Source: Bimuria novae-zelandiae CBS 107.79 (lineage: Eukaryota > Ascomycota > Dothideomycetes > Pleosporales > Didymosphaeriaceae). From it: 64,000 nucleotides of DNA. A program made the translations under genes and the position numbers. The notes beneath the pieces are model-generated. The model saw only the letters and a program-made list of their open reading frames with translations. It searched no databases and was not told where the DNA came from. The DNA lies in contig ML976754.1 of assembly GCA_010015655.1 (NCBI GenBank), positions 1-64,000 of the forward strand, given 5' to 3'. Shown here in pieces: positions 1-10,350 of this stretch. Position 1 is the stretch's first letter. Every line of letters starts with the position of its first letter.

Positions 1-404
1 CGATGGCCTGGATAAGCGATGGCTGCAGGCGGTACCCGGTAGGTCTCCCTGGATCCTGCGGCATTGTTTACCTGGGGTGAATGTTCTGTGTAATCATTTT
101 ATCGCTCACAAAACAGGTGTACGAAAGTGTTGGTGAGGAATCGATTACTAAGTGCTGACAGAAAAATCAGCCAAAGTGGGGCGGGACGGTATTTCGGAAA
201 CGACAATATCTATTAATTGCAAAACTCTACGGTACCACACCACGAAATCGTTGGATGAACGCGGCCGGTCCATGATAATGGGTGGAAATGGCGGTGAGGA
301 GCTTGTGCCGTCAAACACAAGTGGCAGAGGACAGTGAATGAAGATTGCAAGATGCAAACTTGTAAAGATGACGGGTTACGAAGAATTCTCCCGTCCTTTG
401 ACTG
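1..404. other. Left host flank, no gene recognised
   Basis: GC-balanced sequence in front of the hAT element. Short open frames exist on both strands, but none resembles a protein I know and none has a convincing start with splice context. Without the hAT insertion this stretch would continue directly into position 5603, so it is part of the distal upstream region of the Argonaute gene or the end of a gene outside the window. Confidence 0.5.
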
Positions 405-448
405 GTCAGGCTTAGGGATGTGCCGATACCGTATTTTTCAGTGTATCC

Positions 449-514
449 GGCTGGCGAGATTTGTCCCCAACGTTTTGAGATTTGTCCCCAAGATGAGATT
501 TGTCCCCAACGCTA
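449..514 (+). repeat. MULE left terminal inverted repeat with three internal boxes
   Basis: This 66-bp repeat is identical in inverted orientation to 3252-3317. It contains three copies of the 15-bp box GAGATTTGTCCCCAA starting at 456, 477 and 495, so the steps are 21 and 18 bp. Repeated boxes in a terminus are plausible transposase binding sites; that role is inferred. Confidence 0.9.
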
Positions 515-655
515 GTGATAGCGAAAGTTACTGCCTCAACTTAGTTTAGCGCGTAATTTATAGACGCGACACCATCGCGACACCACGCGTCTCTACTTTA
601 GATAGATAGCTTTTGAGGAGGGAGGTGGTAACTCATTCTCCTGTTTACAGACAAC

Positions 656-3138
656 ATGGAAGATATAACCCCACCTCCAGACCTGCTCTACGGCTCCTAT
701 AAAGAAGCATATGACGCGCTTAAGACGCATGGTATACAGCATGGCTATAGCTTCGTCCTTAAGCGGAGCTGGCCTTACAATTTAATTATAAAGACGCGTT
801 ACTACTACTACTACGACCGCTTTAGGAGTAACTTCTAGTTAACTGTAAAGGTTCTAAGCATAAGCACACGGTTAATAGAATGTCCCTTTAAGCTTGTTGT
901 CTTTAAGATAAAGGATAGCGGCTAATAGAAGCTAGAGGTCTAGGATAAACGTTATAATTATCCTTAATCTATTAATCCTAGCGCGCATAATGTCTACCGC
1001 AAGCGTATATTAGCACAAAAGGAGGTAATTAAGTTAATAACCCATGCTGGGGTGCGGCCGATGCAGATACTAGCTATAATTTAAAAAGAAGACCAAGATA
1101 CGCTAGTCTCTGCGACCGACATCCAAAGCAAGAGGAAAGTAATTTAAGAGAAACACTTAAACGGGAGGAGTTCTATTAAGACACTACTGGATAATCTATC
1201 TACTAGGGACTGGATCTTTGCTGTGAAGAAAGACGATTATAATCGCGTACAGAATCTCTTCTTCGCCTATCAAAAGCAAGTGGAGCTACTTCTTGCTAAT
1301 TCCGATGTACTACTAATGGACTGTACATACCGGACGAATAGATATAAACTTTCGCTACTACACATCCTTGGCTGCACCAACCTATAGACCTTCTTCTCTG
1401 CAGGTTTCTGCTTCCTTAGCAGTGAAACGTAAGCAGACTACTATTAGGCTATTACAAACTTTCTTCTTAAGATAGAAGTATAACTACCACGGGTATTTAT
1501 TAGCGATTAGGAAGAGGCTTTAAAGATAGTAGCTCGCTTGCTACTTTTAGGAGTCCCTTAACTACTATGCGTATGGCACATTAACAAGAACGTCTAGATA
1601 AAGGCCTAGCAGACCTGGCGGGACGCTAATAGCGGGATAAAAGAGGAGAAGTAAAAGATTGCTAAAGACTAGGCTACGTTTATAAAGCGATAGACTTAGG
1701 TGCGTCCGACACTTTAAGAAGGCTATTATATTAAGCTGCATATTCTAACTATAGCAGCTTGTCTATGCGAAGAGGCCGCTAGAGTTCTAGTTAAAGTAGA
1801 ACGACCTAATTAAAGACTATATCTACTAGCAGGAACTATGTAGATACTTGTAAGAGAACTAATACCTCACCCGTACTGAGTGGGCAGCTGCCTGGACCTT
1901 AAACTATCGCCACTATAACACGATTACAAGCTCGCCCGTAGAAGGGATGCATAAGGTGTTAAAGGACTACCTAATGACCTCTAGAGGCGACTTGTTGCGC
2001 GTTGTTGAGCGGATTAAATAGATGGTGAAGAGTTAATATAATAAGTACAAGAAGGATCTTGCTTCGTCTAAGCATAGCGTTAAGTTTAAGCATAGGCTAG
2101 AGGCAATGCCGTTCCTGCCTTCTAGCATTTACGATATTCTAACACCACCGGCGATCGAGCGCATTAGGCAATAGGATCTATTACGCTAATAGGAGTAGAG
2201 ATAACGACGCGGCGGTCACCCTTGTTCTGGCCTCTTTGAGAAGATAAATGGTCTCCCATGCCGCCATACGCTGCAAGAAGTAGTGATAGCTAGGTTAACG
2301 CTAAGGCTAAACCACCTTTACGATGACTATTAGCGCTATTAACGCGAGCAAGGGCTATTAGTTCGTCTATCCCTAAGGCTATACTATTCTGTTCTAGAGC
2401 CACTACCTGCTTAAACGCGAGGTAGCCCGAGGAGGAATGAGGTATTAACTCGCTGAGATCTATTAGCATTCGAACGACGTGTACCGCCTTCCTCTTCTTA
2501 GTTTTAACCTTCTTATGATCCTCATGATCTGACACTCGCTGAAGTTCTGCGACAAGTGAGTACATCTGTCACTGTATCGGCTCCCACTTCTGTAGTAAAC
2601 GCGGGCCCTGTGACTACATGTATATCTCTATCGATCCCTGCACCTGCCCCTACGCCTAGTGTTGTATACCCTCGCTCGTCTCCGCCTGTGGCTGTTGCAG
2701 TGTCTGTCACGGTAGCATCGCCTCTAGGCTGGCGGGCTCCGTCATTACAAGAATTTCTTGCTGATATCGAGAATCGACGGTCTTAAGCTGTTATGTATTA
2801 GTATAACGACATGTTCGCAGCGAACAACTTCTTGGTAAAAACAGGACAGGAAGACGATCTAGTAGAGTTGGTTGAAGCACGGAACATGGCTCTTGCTACA
2901 GAAGGGCTTTTCGCTTCCTGTACTCCGACCATGGCCTGGAACTATCATTTCGGAGATATGGAGGCGTTCTACGCTGAGAGGTTTGCGCAGGTTGATGCTT
3001 AAAATGCGCTCTTTGAGCCTCAGGATGCACTCCTTGAGCCCAGAGATGAGCCTGCGCAGCGACCTAAGCGGGCCGCAGCAATAGTAGCTCTAGATGCATG
3101 GAAAGCTCTTAGCCCGCGCAAGAGACATCGACGTTAGT
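656..3138 (+). pseudogene. MULE transposase, RIP-damaged
   Basis: An open frame begins at ATG 656 with MEDITPPPDLLYGSYKEAYD, which resembles the N-terminal FAR1-like DNA-binding start of fungal MULE transposases. The catalytic region follows near 1297-1440 with the recognisable DCTYRTNRY and LHILGCTN segments. A SWIM-type zinc-binding segment GLPCRHTLQEV lies near 2250-2280. The C-terminal tail segment WRAPSLQEFLADIENRR is near 2730-2780, and the frame closes around 3136-3138. Many stops interrupt the reading, mostly TAG or TAA at positions where glutamine is expected, for example just before the TFFSAGF segment. The gene would encode the cut-and-paste enzyme of the element, but this copy cannot make it. 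GC content is less reduced than in the blocks further right, so damage is moderate. Confidence 0.8.
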
Positions 3139-3251
3139 AGGAGATAGTCTCATCATATGTACATTTATCGTCAGGCGTTACCTGGTTGTTCAGTCTGCAC
3201 TGCTGTGCATTTTGATTATTGTAATTTATTTGGCACTATTCGAAGTGTGGT

Positions 3252-3317
3252 TAGCGTTGGGGACAAATCTCATCTTGGGGACAAATCTCAAAACGTTGGG
3301 GACAAATCTCGCCAGCC
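3252..3317 (-). repeat. MULE right terminal inverted repeat
   Basis: This is an exact inverted copy of 449-514. On this side the three boxes read TTGGGGACAAATCTC, at 3257-3271, 3275-3289 and 3296-3310. Confidence 0.9.
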
Positions 3318-3698
3318 ATATACGGTATCTTGTATAATACCGTATTTACGGTATTATCGTACATTCTTGGCAAAGTGAATTGAGCCAATCGGTGCCTTTC
3401 TCGGCCCTATGATCACGTGCAGAATTAGATATAATTAAAGCTATAGATGCTGGGTATCTTCAGGATCCCCAGAGTGCTCTTCTTATACTTGTTTGGCTGG
3501 GTAATCGAGCAAAAGCTGCTTATCTTTATAGTCGTTGACGTTAATTTGTTCGGGCACCTCGGAGGCGTCGAAGTACTAAGCACCCTTAGCTAAAATAGAG
3601 TTATAGATCCGTAGATTGTGAAAGCAAAACACTAGCTTTTTAACCTGTTTATTAACAAGATAATTCTAAACTTTATTATAAAGAAATCCGTGCTCGCT

Positions 3699-5378
3699 CT
3701 AGTTACGTTTAGCTACTCTAGTTGTGGGGTTGATGCTGAGAGCGTAGATAGCAAGTTCTTTAAGCTCGTTGGTGCAGCTTTGTATGCGCCACCACTCCGC
3801 CGGATCGGTGTAATCCTCGAAGCTTTGCCAGGATAAATCAGTACCGCACTTCTCGAAGGCGCCTTGACGATAGAGCACATCCATAAGCTCTTTATAGAGC
3901 GCTGCGGCATGCCTGGCGTTGCCCTGCGTCGGCGGGTACTGCTGGGCGATGTATTCGCCCACTTCCATCTGCATCTTGTGAGTGACCGCCACAGGCAATT
4001 CTCGCCGCGCAAGAGGGTCGCATATATACGAAATCGTGCCGAGAGGATGGTGGACCTGCTGGAATCGGTTTCGAAGCGTATTTTGGACGTCTTCTCGCGG
4101 CAAAGTTGTGTGGAGAGTAACAGAGGTGAGCAAGTAGATAAAGCTAGCATATAGCCGTGAGAATTTCGGCCGAGTACTCTCGAGCGCCAGGGCTACTTTT
4201 GTAAAGGGCACCAGAAAGCTCCGCAGCCTTTGCAACTTCTCCTACTAACGTACGTTGCTTATAATTGCTATAACCTTATAGAATCGCCGTTTCTGCGTCT
4301 ACTAGGTTATAATAGAGGTCACTATCGGATTCTGCACCACCGAAAGTATCTAGTCGCGATTCTCTAGCACCGAATTGACAGTATTGAACTTGCCTTGCCA
4401 GCGAGTGTTTCCTGGCAGCTGCAGCGCTTTCCGCCGCACCTAAGGCCCGGCAGCCTCGTCCAGCATGTCTATAAGTAAACTAGACCGTCTGAAGAACTTG
4501 CTAACGTTCTTTACAGCGTCGAAAATTACCTTAAAGTTGCCTATTTTAAAGAAGTTAGCGACGCAGAGGTTAACAATGTAAGAGGTATACCCTAATATTA
4601 GATAGTCGGGCATAGCTCTAGTAAGTAAACCCTGCGCCGCCTTTATATTAGAGGCATTATTAAGGTAAATAGTAGTAATACTAAGCTTGCTAACGTCCTT
4701 AGCCACCTTAAGAATCCCTTTAGCTAGGTTCTTAGCGTTGTGACGCTCCGCTAACGTGTATAAAGTCTTTAAAAAGATCTTATATTTTTAGGTTACTACT
4801 AAGTAATTAACAGCTGCCTCGCCGCGTATGTTCGTCTAGCTATCACTAACTAGCGTTATTTGCCGCCCGGCCTTCTCAAGTATGGCTTTTATATCACGCT
4901 TTGTTTGGCCATAAACGGAGTCTAGCAACGTCGTGGCAATTGCCTTATGGCCCGGCGGAGTGTAGGGCGGGCGCAAGAAGTTTAGAAATCAATAGAATAC
5001 GGGATTTTTGACCTGCGGCATCTTAGTGAGTTTCTCCACCTAAGGCAAGCTACAAGAGCTTACAAAGCTAAAGGGTACTTTAAAGCTATATATAGCCTTC
5101 GCGAGTAGCAGATCTACCTTCTTAGAGTCTATTTTACTTATACGCAGCGTCTCTGTCGGCAGCCATAATTAACGCTTAAATAGCATCTAAGGGTTGCTAT
5201 TAACCTTATACAGCTCATATTTCTCCCGCAGAAGCTTCGGGCATTTAGCCATGTGCTCGCGGAGACGTACGAGGCTTTTGTTATGCCATTGTTTAGAGCA
5301 AAATCGACATGTTACAATGGCCCGGAGGCCCTCGAAGGTGACCTCGACGTCCTCGCTTTCGAACGCAGTACGCGGCAT
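3699..5378 (-). pseudogene. hAT transposase with BED zinc finger, broken
   Basis: Three minus-strand pieces line up as one hAT transposase. The N-terminus (5378 down to 5187) starts MPRTAFESEDVEVTFEG and carries a BED-type finger with C-x2-C followed by H-x4-C (CRFCSKQWH then EHMAKC). A middle piece (4706-4440) contains DYLILGYTSYIVNLCVANF, which resembles the central DUF659-like part of fungal hAT enzymes. The C-terminal piece (4235-3699) ends in EWWRIQSCTNELKELAIYAL, the hATC dimerisation region. Stops between the pieces, again largely TAG/TAA, show decay. The enzyme would mobilise the element defined by the 8-bp target duplication. The family assignment is supported independently by the termini. 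Confidence 0.75.
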
Positions 5379-5602
5379 TTAATAAATATTACTAATTAAT
5401 AATAATAAAGTACTAAGATAATGCTTAGAGGATAAGATAAGCAATCTAGATGCAAGCTCTAAATAAAGTTAGCCCCTAAAGTCATTTTCGGCAGCATTTA
5501 CCCGCCTTGGCATACGGATCTAATCCTACGATACGCGTATCGGTATCGTACGGTACGAAAAATACGGTATTCCGTATTGTACGGCCCATCCCTAGTCAGG
5601 CT

Positions 5603-6139
5603 GGGTGCGGAGGGTGCTTTGGAATTGCTCTTTGCTTCAGAGACAATTACACAGAGGCGCTCGTAGACCCCTGGAACAATGTGGGCCCAATCGCTTTGAG
5701 CGGGGAGACGCACCCGCTGCCGCAATGGAACAGCAGCAACAGGGAGTCAAAGCCATGGCTCACGCAATATCGCAGTGAATCCGACGGTTCAAGATCAGGC
5801 CACTGATATACTCTGAGTTCTCACTGCTCGGATCTATCCCACGGCCGTGGTATACCTATGACACAGCGTCCCTTCAACGCGACTTGACGTGTCAGCGCGT
5901 TCTGCTAGCAAGGATCAGCACGTGTACGCACACACGATTGGCGCGTGGCGGCAGCACCAATGCACCCCACCTCCAGCCGTTTCGCTTGCTGCTTTGTCTC
6001 AGGCGTCTTCCTCCTCTTCCCTAGTTTGTATATTAGGCATCAACTTTGCATTGCTTGAGATTCATCGCTTGACGTCCATTGCTACTACTTGACTTCTTAA
6101 ATATTGTACTTTGACCGAGTCTCACTGAGCCATTCAAAC
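5603..6139 (+). promoter_or_regulatory. Upstream region of the Argonaute gene
   Basis: This stretch between the hAT target duplication and the Argonaute ATG holds no recognisable coding sequence. Pyrimidine-rich stretches near 5960-6100 are typical of fungal promoters and 5' leaders. The hAT end lies about 545 bp from the start codon, so the element replaced or displaced the more distal upstream sequence. No specific factor site is claimed. Confidence 0.45.
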
Positions 6140-9100
6140 ATGTCCAGCGGATATCGCGGCGGCGGTGGCGGTGACCGGAGCCGAGGCGGCTACCGAGGTG
6201 ATCGTGGTGGTGGCCGCGGTGGAGGTGGAGATCGCGGTGGAGATCGCGGTGGTGGACGCGGTGGTGGACGCGGTGGGGGGGGATTTCGTGGTGGTGGAGG
6301 CCGTAGTGCAGGTCCAGTACCAGTTCAGGTGTTCAAGTAAGTTTAGCTTTGTGTGTGTAAGTGGCCGATCTTGGTGAACTAACATGTTTCTAGCAATCCG
6401 CAACAGTTGAACCCGAAGGTCGCGAAACTCGAGGATACGTTGCATCCGACTGGGAAGAAGACACTGGATCTGACTAGTCTGAACCTCGATGACCGTTACC
6501 CTACTCGTCCAGGGTATGGTACCAGGGGCGCCAACGTGTTGCTGACTGCCAACTACGTGGAATTACTACCCCAGTCTGGCCTTGTACTGCACTGTTACAA
6601 CATTAAGACCAACCCCGAGGCCACTGGTCGGAAACACAATCGGATTGTGCAATTGCTTCTGGAGTCCCCCGAACTCGCACCACACAAGGGCAATGTTGCC
6701 ACCGACTTCCGTTCGATGCTCATTTCCAAGACCAAGTGGGAAAACATCGACCAGACAATTGAGATCGTGTATCGGTCCGAAGGGGAGGACGAGTCGGCCG
6801 ATAATGCAACTACTTACAAGGTTCACCTGTTATATACTAAGAGCTTGACCATCGATGCGTTGACGGACTACTTGAATTCGACGAACCTTGGGGACGCCTT
6901 TGGAGATACGCCGGAATTCACTCAGGCTCTCAACATCTTCTTGAACCATTACGCCAAGTCGGCCAATAATCTTGCCACGATCGGATCCACTAAGAGCTTC
7001 TCATTGAGCCATGACTCCGCGAAAGCCGACCTTGGATACGGGCTGAACGTCATCCGCGGCTTCTTTTCCAGCGTCCGCATCGCGACCTGTCGCATCCTAG
7101 TCAACATCAACGTCAGCCACGGCGCCTTCTACCAGAATGGCCCTCTGCCCGGCTTGATGCAAAGCTATGGTGTTCGCAACACTGCTGCCTTGGAGAAGTT
7201 CCTGAAACTGGTTCGTATCCAGACCACGCACTTGCCGGTGAAGAAAAACAAGGCTGGTGCTGTTATTCCCAGGGTCAAGACCATCTATGGGCTTGCCCGA
7301 AAGGATGACGGATTCAAGTCGCAGAATAGGCCCAAGGTCAAATCTCACGGCGCAGGCGCCAAAGACGTTGAATTCTGGTTAGATGAGCCCGCTCCTGCTG
7401 CGAAATGCAAGGGCAAGGGCAAGGGCGGCAAGGCTCAGGGACCGGCCCCCGCTGCTACCGGTGGACGGTACATCAGCGTCTTCAACTTCTTCAAAGAGAG
7501 TATGTATCAATTTCACCTAGGTACGATGAATGCTAATACAGTGCAGCCTACAAGAAGACTTTGCAGCACCCGGAACTGCCCGTCGTCAACTGTGGAAACC
7601 GAGAACATCCCATGTATTTACCCGCTGAAGTTTGCGTCGTGCTTCCAGGACAAGCTTCGAAGGCGAAGCTCGACGCTCAACAAACTCAGCAGATGATCAG
7701 ACACGCTGTGCGCAAGCCTTGGGACAATGCGGCTTCGATTCTGCAGCAAGGCATACAGACTGTTGGTCTGGATCAGAACTCGAATGTTCTTATGGTATGT
7801 GCTGGCTCTTCACCACCCCTCATACACTGCATGCTAACTTGGTACAGCGCTCTTTTGGGCTCAAGATCATTCCGGGACTCCTCAAGGTTCCTGGTCGTGT
7901 CCTCAACGGTCCCAATGTCATATACAAAGGGAATAAGACCATCGAGACGCGTTTCGGCTCTTGGAACATGATTAACATCAAGTTCAACATTGGCGCTACG
8001 CTCCAGAAATGGTCCTACTTGATGCTTACAAGGCAAGGACAACGGGACGTATTCGACCGCGACGGTCTAAGCGCCGTGATGCAAGAGTTTCACGCGGGCC
8101 TCAAGACGATCGGGATGAATGCAACGCCTCCATTACCTGGCAAACGTATCGAGTATCAGCATGCGGAGGACCCCGCAATTGAAATGACGTTGAAAGGTGC
8201 CGCAGCGGCTGGTGTGCAACTCCTGATTATCATTCTTCCCGAAGTGACCGCACCTGTCTACAAGCGGATCAAAACACTGGCAGATAAGGCTTACGGCATT
8301 CATACCGTTCACTGCGTTGGCACGAAGCTCCAAAAAGATCATCGCCGTGATCAATACATTGCCAACGTGGCATTGAAGATCAATCTGAAGCTCGGCGGCA
8401 TGAACCAAGTTGTGGACCCTAGGAACCTACATATCATTGACCAAGGCAAGACTATGGTGGTTGGGATCGACGTGACCCACCCCTCACCAGGGTCCGCCTC
8501 CAACGCGCCCTCTGTTGCGGCAATGGTGGCCTCCGTTGACAAGAGATTGGGTCAGTTTCCTGCTGTCCTGCGTGTCCAAAAAGGCAGGCAAGAGAACGTC
8601 GATGCGCTCGGCGAGATGTTAAAGTCCCGCCTTATGCTCTATAAAGCCAAGAATAGCGCTTTCCCCGAGAACATACTTGTGTACCGCGATGGCGTTTCGG
8701 AGGGACAGTACGACATGGTCCTTAACCAGGAATTGCCCCAGCTTCGCCGTGCTTGCGAGCAACTCTACGCCGCAACAGATATAAAGAAGGGTCTTCCGCG
8801 TTTCACCATCATCATATGCGGGAAGCGACACAAGACCCGCTTCTACCCAACGCAAGAGCAAGACAGCGACCGCTCTGGAAACACGAAGCCCGGCACCGTC
8901 GTCGACCGCGGCGTCACCGAAGCCCGCCACTGGGACTTCTTCCTCCAAGCCCACGCTGCCCTCCAGGGTACAGCACGGCCATGCCATTACTACATTGTGC
9001 ACGACGAGATCTTCCGACAAATCTATGCGAAGCAGATCCCTCCTCCCTTCCAGAACATTACTGATATCGTCGAGGATTTGACGCACAACATGTGCTATCT

Positions 9101-9323
9101 CTTCGGACGAGCGACCAAAGCAGTCAGTCTGTGCCCGCCCGCTTACTACGCAGATATGGCATGCGAGCGCGCTCGCTGCTATCTCTCGAACCTTTTCGAT
9201 ACGCCGACGCCGAGTGCTGCACCGTCTGTAGTGGGCTCGTCGACTGCAGCTGGACCGGCGCAGGCCAGTGCGTCGGACGTGCAGATCCATGAGAGGCTGC
9301 GGGACACGATGTTTTACATCTAG
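6140..9323 (+). CDS. Argonaute protein (QDE-2/AGO family)
   Basis: Argonaute binds small guide RNAs and cleaves or represses matching RNAs, as in fungal quelling. I assemble four exons: 6140-6336, 6394-7499, 7547-7794 and 7848-9323, giving 1008 residues. Donors are GTAAGT, GTATGT and GTATGT; acceptors are TAG, CAG and CAG; all phases agree. ATG 6140 is the first start in frame. Residues 1-65 are an RGG-rich low-complexity tail. N, linker and PAZ regions follow, then a Mid segment with TVHCVGTKLQKDHRR. The Piwi domain has a catalytic set I read as D725 (GIDVTHP), E766 (GRQENVD), D798 (YRDGVSEGQYD) and D953 (AYYADMACERARC), so slicer chemistry looks intact. An 18-residue Lys/Gly-rich stretch lies shortly before exon 2 ends. 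The gene stands alone between a transposon block and a decayed SDR gene. Confidence 0.93.
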
Positions 9324-9705
9324 ACGCACGTCTGTCCCAACACATTCTTTATCACATCCGCAGTTCTCGACTCATGCGCCTCCACCTTTTCTCTTGAAAA
9401 GGTGTGGCCTACTCCTACTGATCTTCTTCTTCTTCTTTTGACATTTACATTGGCGATATCTTGATATACGAGTGCTTTTTTGGGGAACCTGATGAGGGGA
9501 GATTTGGTGGTCACCAAAGTCTGTCTTTTCCGAGGAGAAGCTTCTATGTAGATCGTGTGAGGTATATTGAAATGACAGTATTACTATCATTGTGAACTTC
9601 CCAGTGTGACTCGCTTCGCTTTGTACATCATTGAGTGATAAGAACCACGCCTGGAATTCCTTCCAGAGATGTTGACGCAGTGAGGGAACTCACTTGCTTC
9701 ATACG
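9324..9705. other. Argonaute 3' flank, no gene seen
   Basis: This is AT-moderate sequence after the Argonaute stop codon, probably including its 3' untranslated region. A TCTTCTTCTTCTTC tract lies near 9422. I see no RNA gene or repeat here. Confidence 0.5.
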
Positions 9706-10161
9706 TCACCGCTCCAGAAACCTACCGACTTGCGCTTGGAGGATTTTGAAAAGATGCCGAAGATGGAGAACCGCAGTGGTTATCAAATAATTTATACAGA
9801 ATATACGTGAGTATGGGAGAGGACTGAGACGACGCTGAAAAGCTCGTCTAAAAAGCCCTCCCTCGCAACCGGCGAGTCGGCCACAAACGACTACGGTACC
9901 GACAACGGCACAACTCCAACCCACTTCAGCCTCAAACTTCCCAAAAGGCGACGAAAGGATCACAGCGCGTCGACCAAGGATCTCGGACGACAGTTTCCGC
10001 GCACGCACAGGGAGACTCGCACGCATATAGCGAAGTACTAACTCCGCAATCCCCGACTGGGCTCTGAGTTCATCCGGGGGCCGTACTTCACCCCAGACCT
10101 CACGATGCCCCTCTGCTTCGTAGAGCAAGACTCGAAGTTTTGCTTCACCTGAGGACTGCAA
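9706..10161 (-). CDS. Possible hypothetical protein exon, unrecognised
   Basis: A minus-strand open frame of about 150 codons with Leu/Arg/Glu/Val-rich composition. It includes the segment LRVLLYEAEGHREVWGEVRP and ends at 9706. There is no ATG at its upstream edge: the frame can be extended to a stop at 10219-10221, and the first in-frame start-like codon is TTG. If it is real, its first exon lies upstream and is joined by an intron. I do not recognise the protein, and it may be a chance open frame in GC-rich sequence. Confidence 0.22.
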   Translation of the reverse strand: MQSSGEAKLRVLLYEAEGHREVWGEVRPPDELRAQSGIAELVLRYMRASLPVRARKLSSEILGRRAVILSSPFGKFEAEVGWSCAVVGTVVVCGRLAGCEGGLFRRAFQRRLSPLPYSRIFCINYLITTAVLHLRHLFKILQAQVGRFLER

Positions 10162-10350
10162 GGAGGATGCGTATTGGTGGGGAGCATGTGTAGAGCTTGG
10201 GTTGGTTGGAAAGTGTATTTATAGAAGGTATGTATGCGCTGGTTATCCTTCCCCTTACCTCGTCTCAGTACCAGTGTTGTCGTTTGCTACTACTGAAGCA
10301 GTTGTATCCTTTGTTAGTGTTAAATCAGGGGGATTTTCTGTTGTCGTCAA

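Larger units (their letters stand above)
449..3317 (+). mobile_element. Mutator-like element (MULE) inserted in the hAT left end
   Basis: The element is bounded by perfect 66-bp terminal inverted repeats (449-514 and 3252-3317) and contains a decayed MULE transposase on the plus strand. It sits 36 bp inside the left terminus of the hAT element, so it is the younger insertion. I do not see a clean 9-10 bp target duplication at its edges. The flanks GTGTATCCGG and CCATATACGG share only 6 of 10 positions, so the exact outer limit could be off by a few bases. Confidence 0.85.
413..5594 (-). mobile_element. hAT-superfamily DNA transposon carrying a nested MULE
   Basis: The element starts with TAGGGATGTGCCG and ends with the reverse complement of TAGGGATGGGCCG. 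Both ends go on to a related CCGTATTTTTC stretch. It is flanked by a perfect 8-bp direct repeat GTCAGGCT at 405-412 and 5595-5602, the target-duplication length typical of hAT elements. Transposase remnants lie on the minus strand. Removing the nested MULE leaves about 2.3 kb, a normal size for a simple hAT element. Copying a site of 8 bp on both sides with matching termini leaves little doubt about the boundaries. The coding part is disrupted, so the copy looks non-autonomous. Confidence 0.88.

Noticed and set aside
6104..6140. A longer start for Argonaute 36 bp upstream
   Set aside because: That frame opens with TTG; the first ATG is at 6140 and is followed by the typical RGG-rich start.
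8619..9329. A 236-codon minus-strand open frame inside Argonaute
   Set aside because: It is antisense to the Piwi domain and has no recognisable domain; it is a by-product of codon composition.
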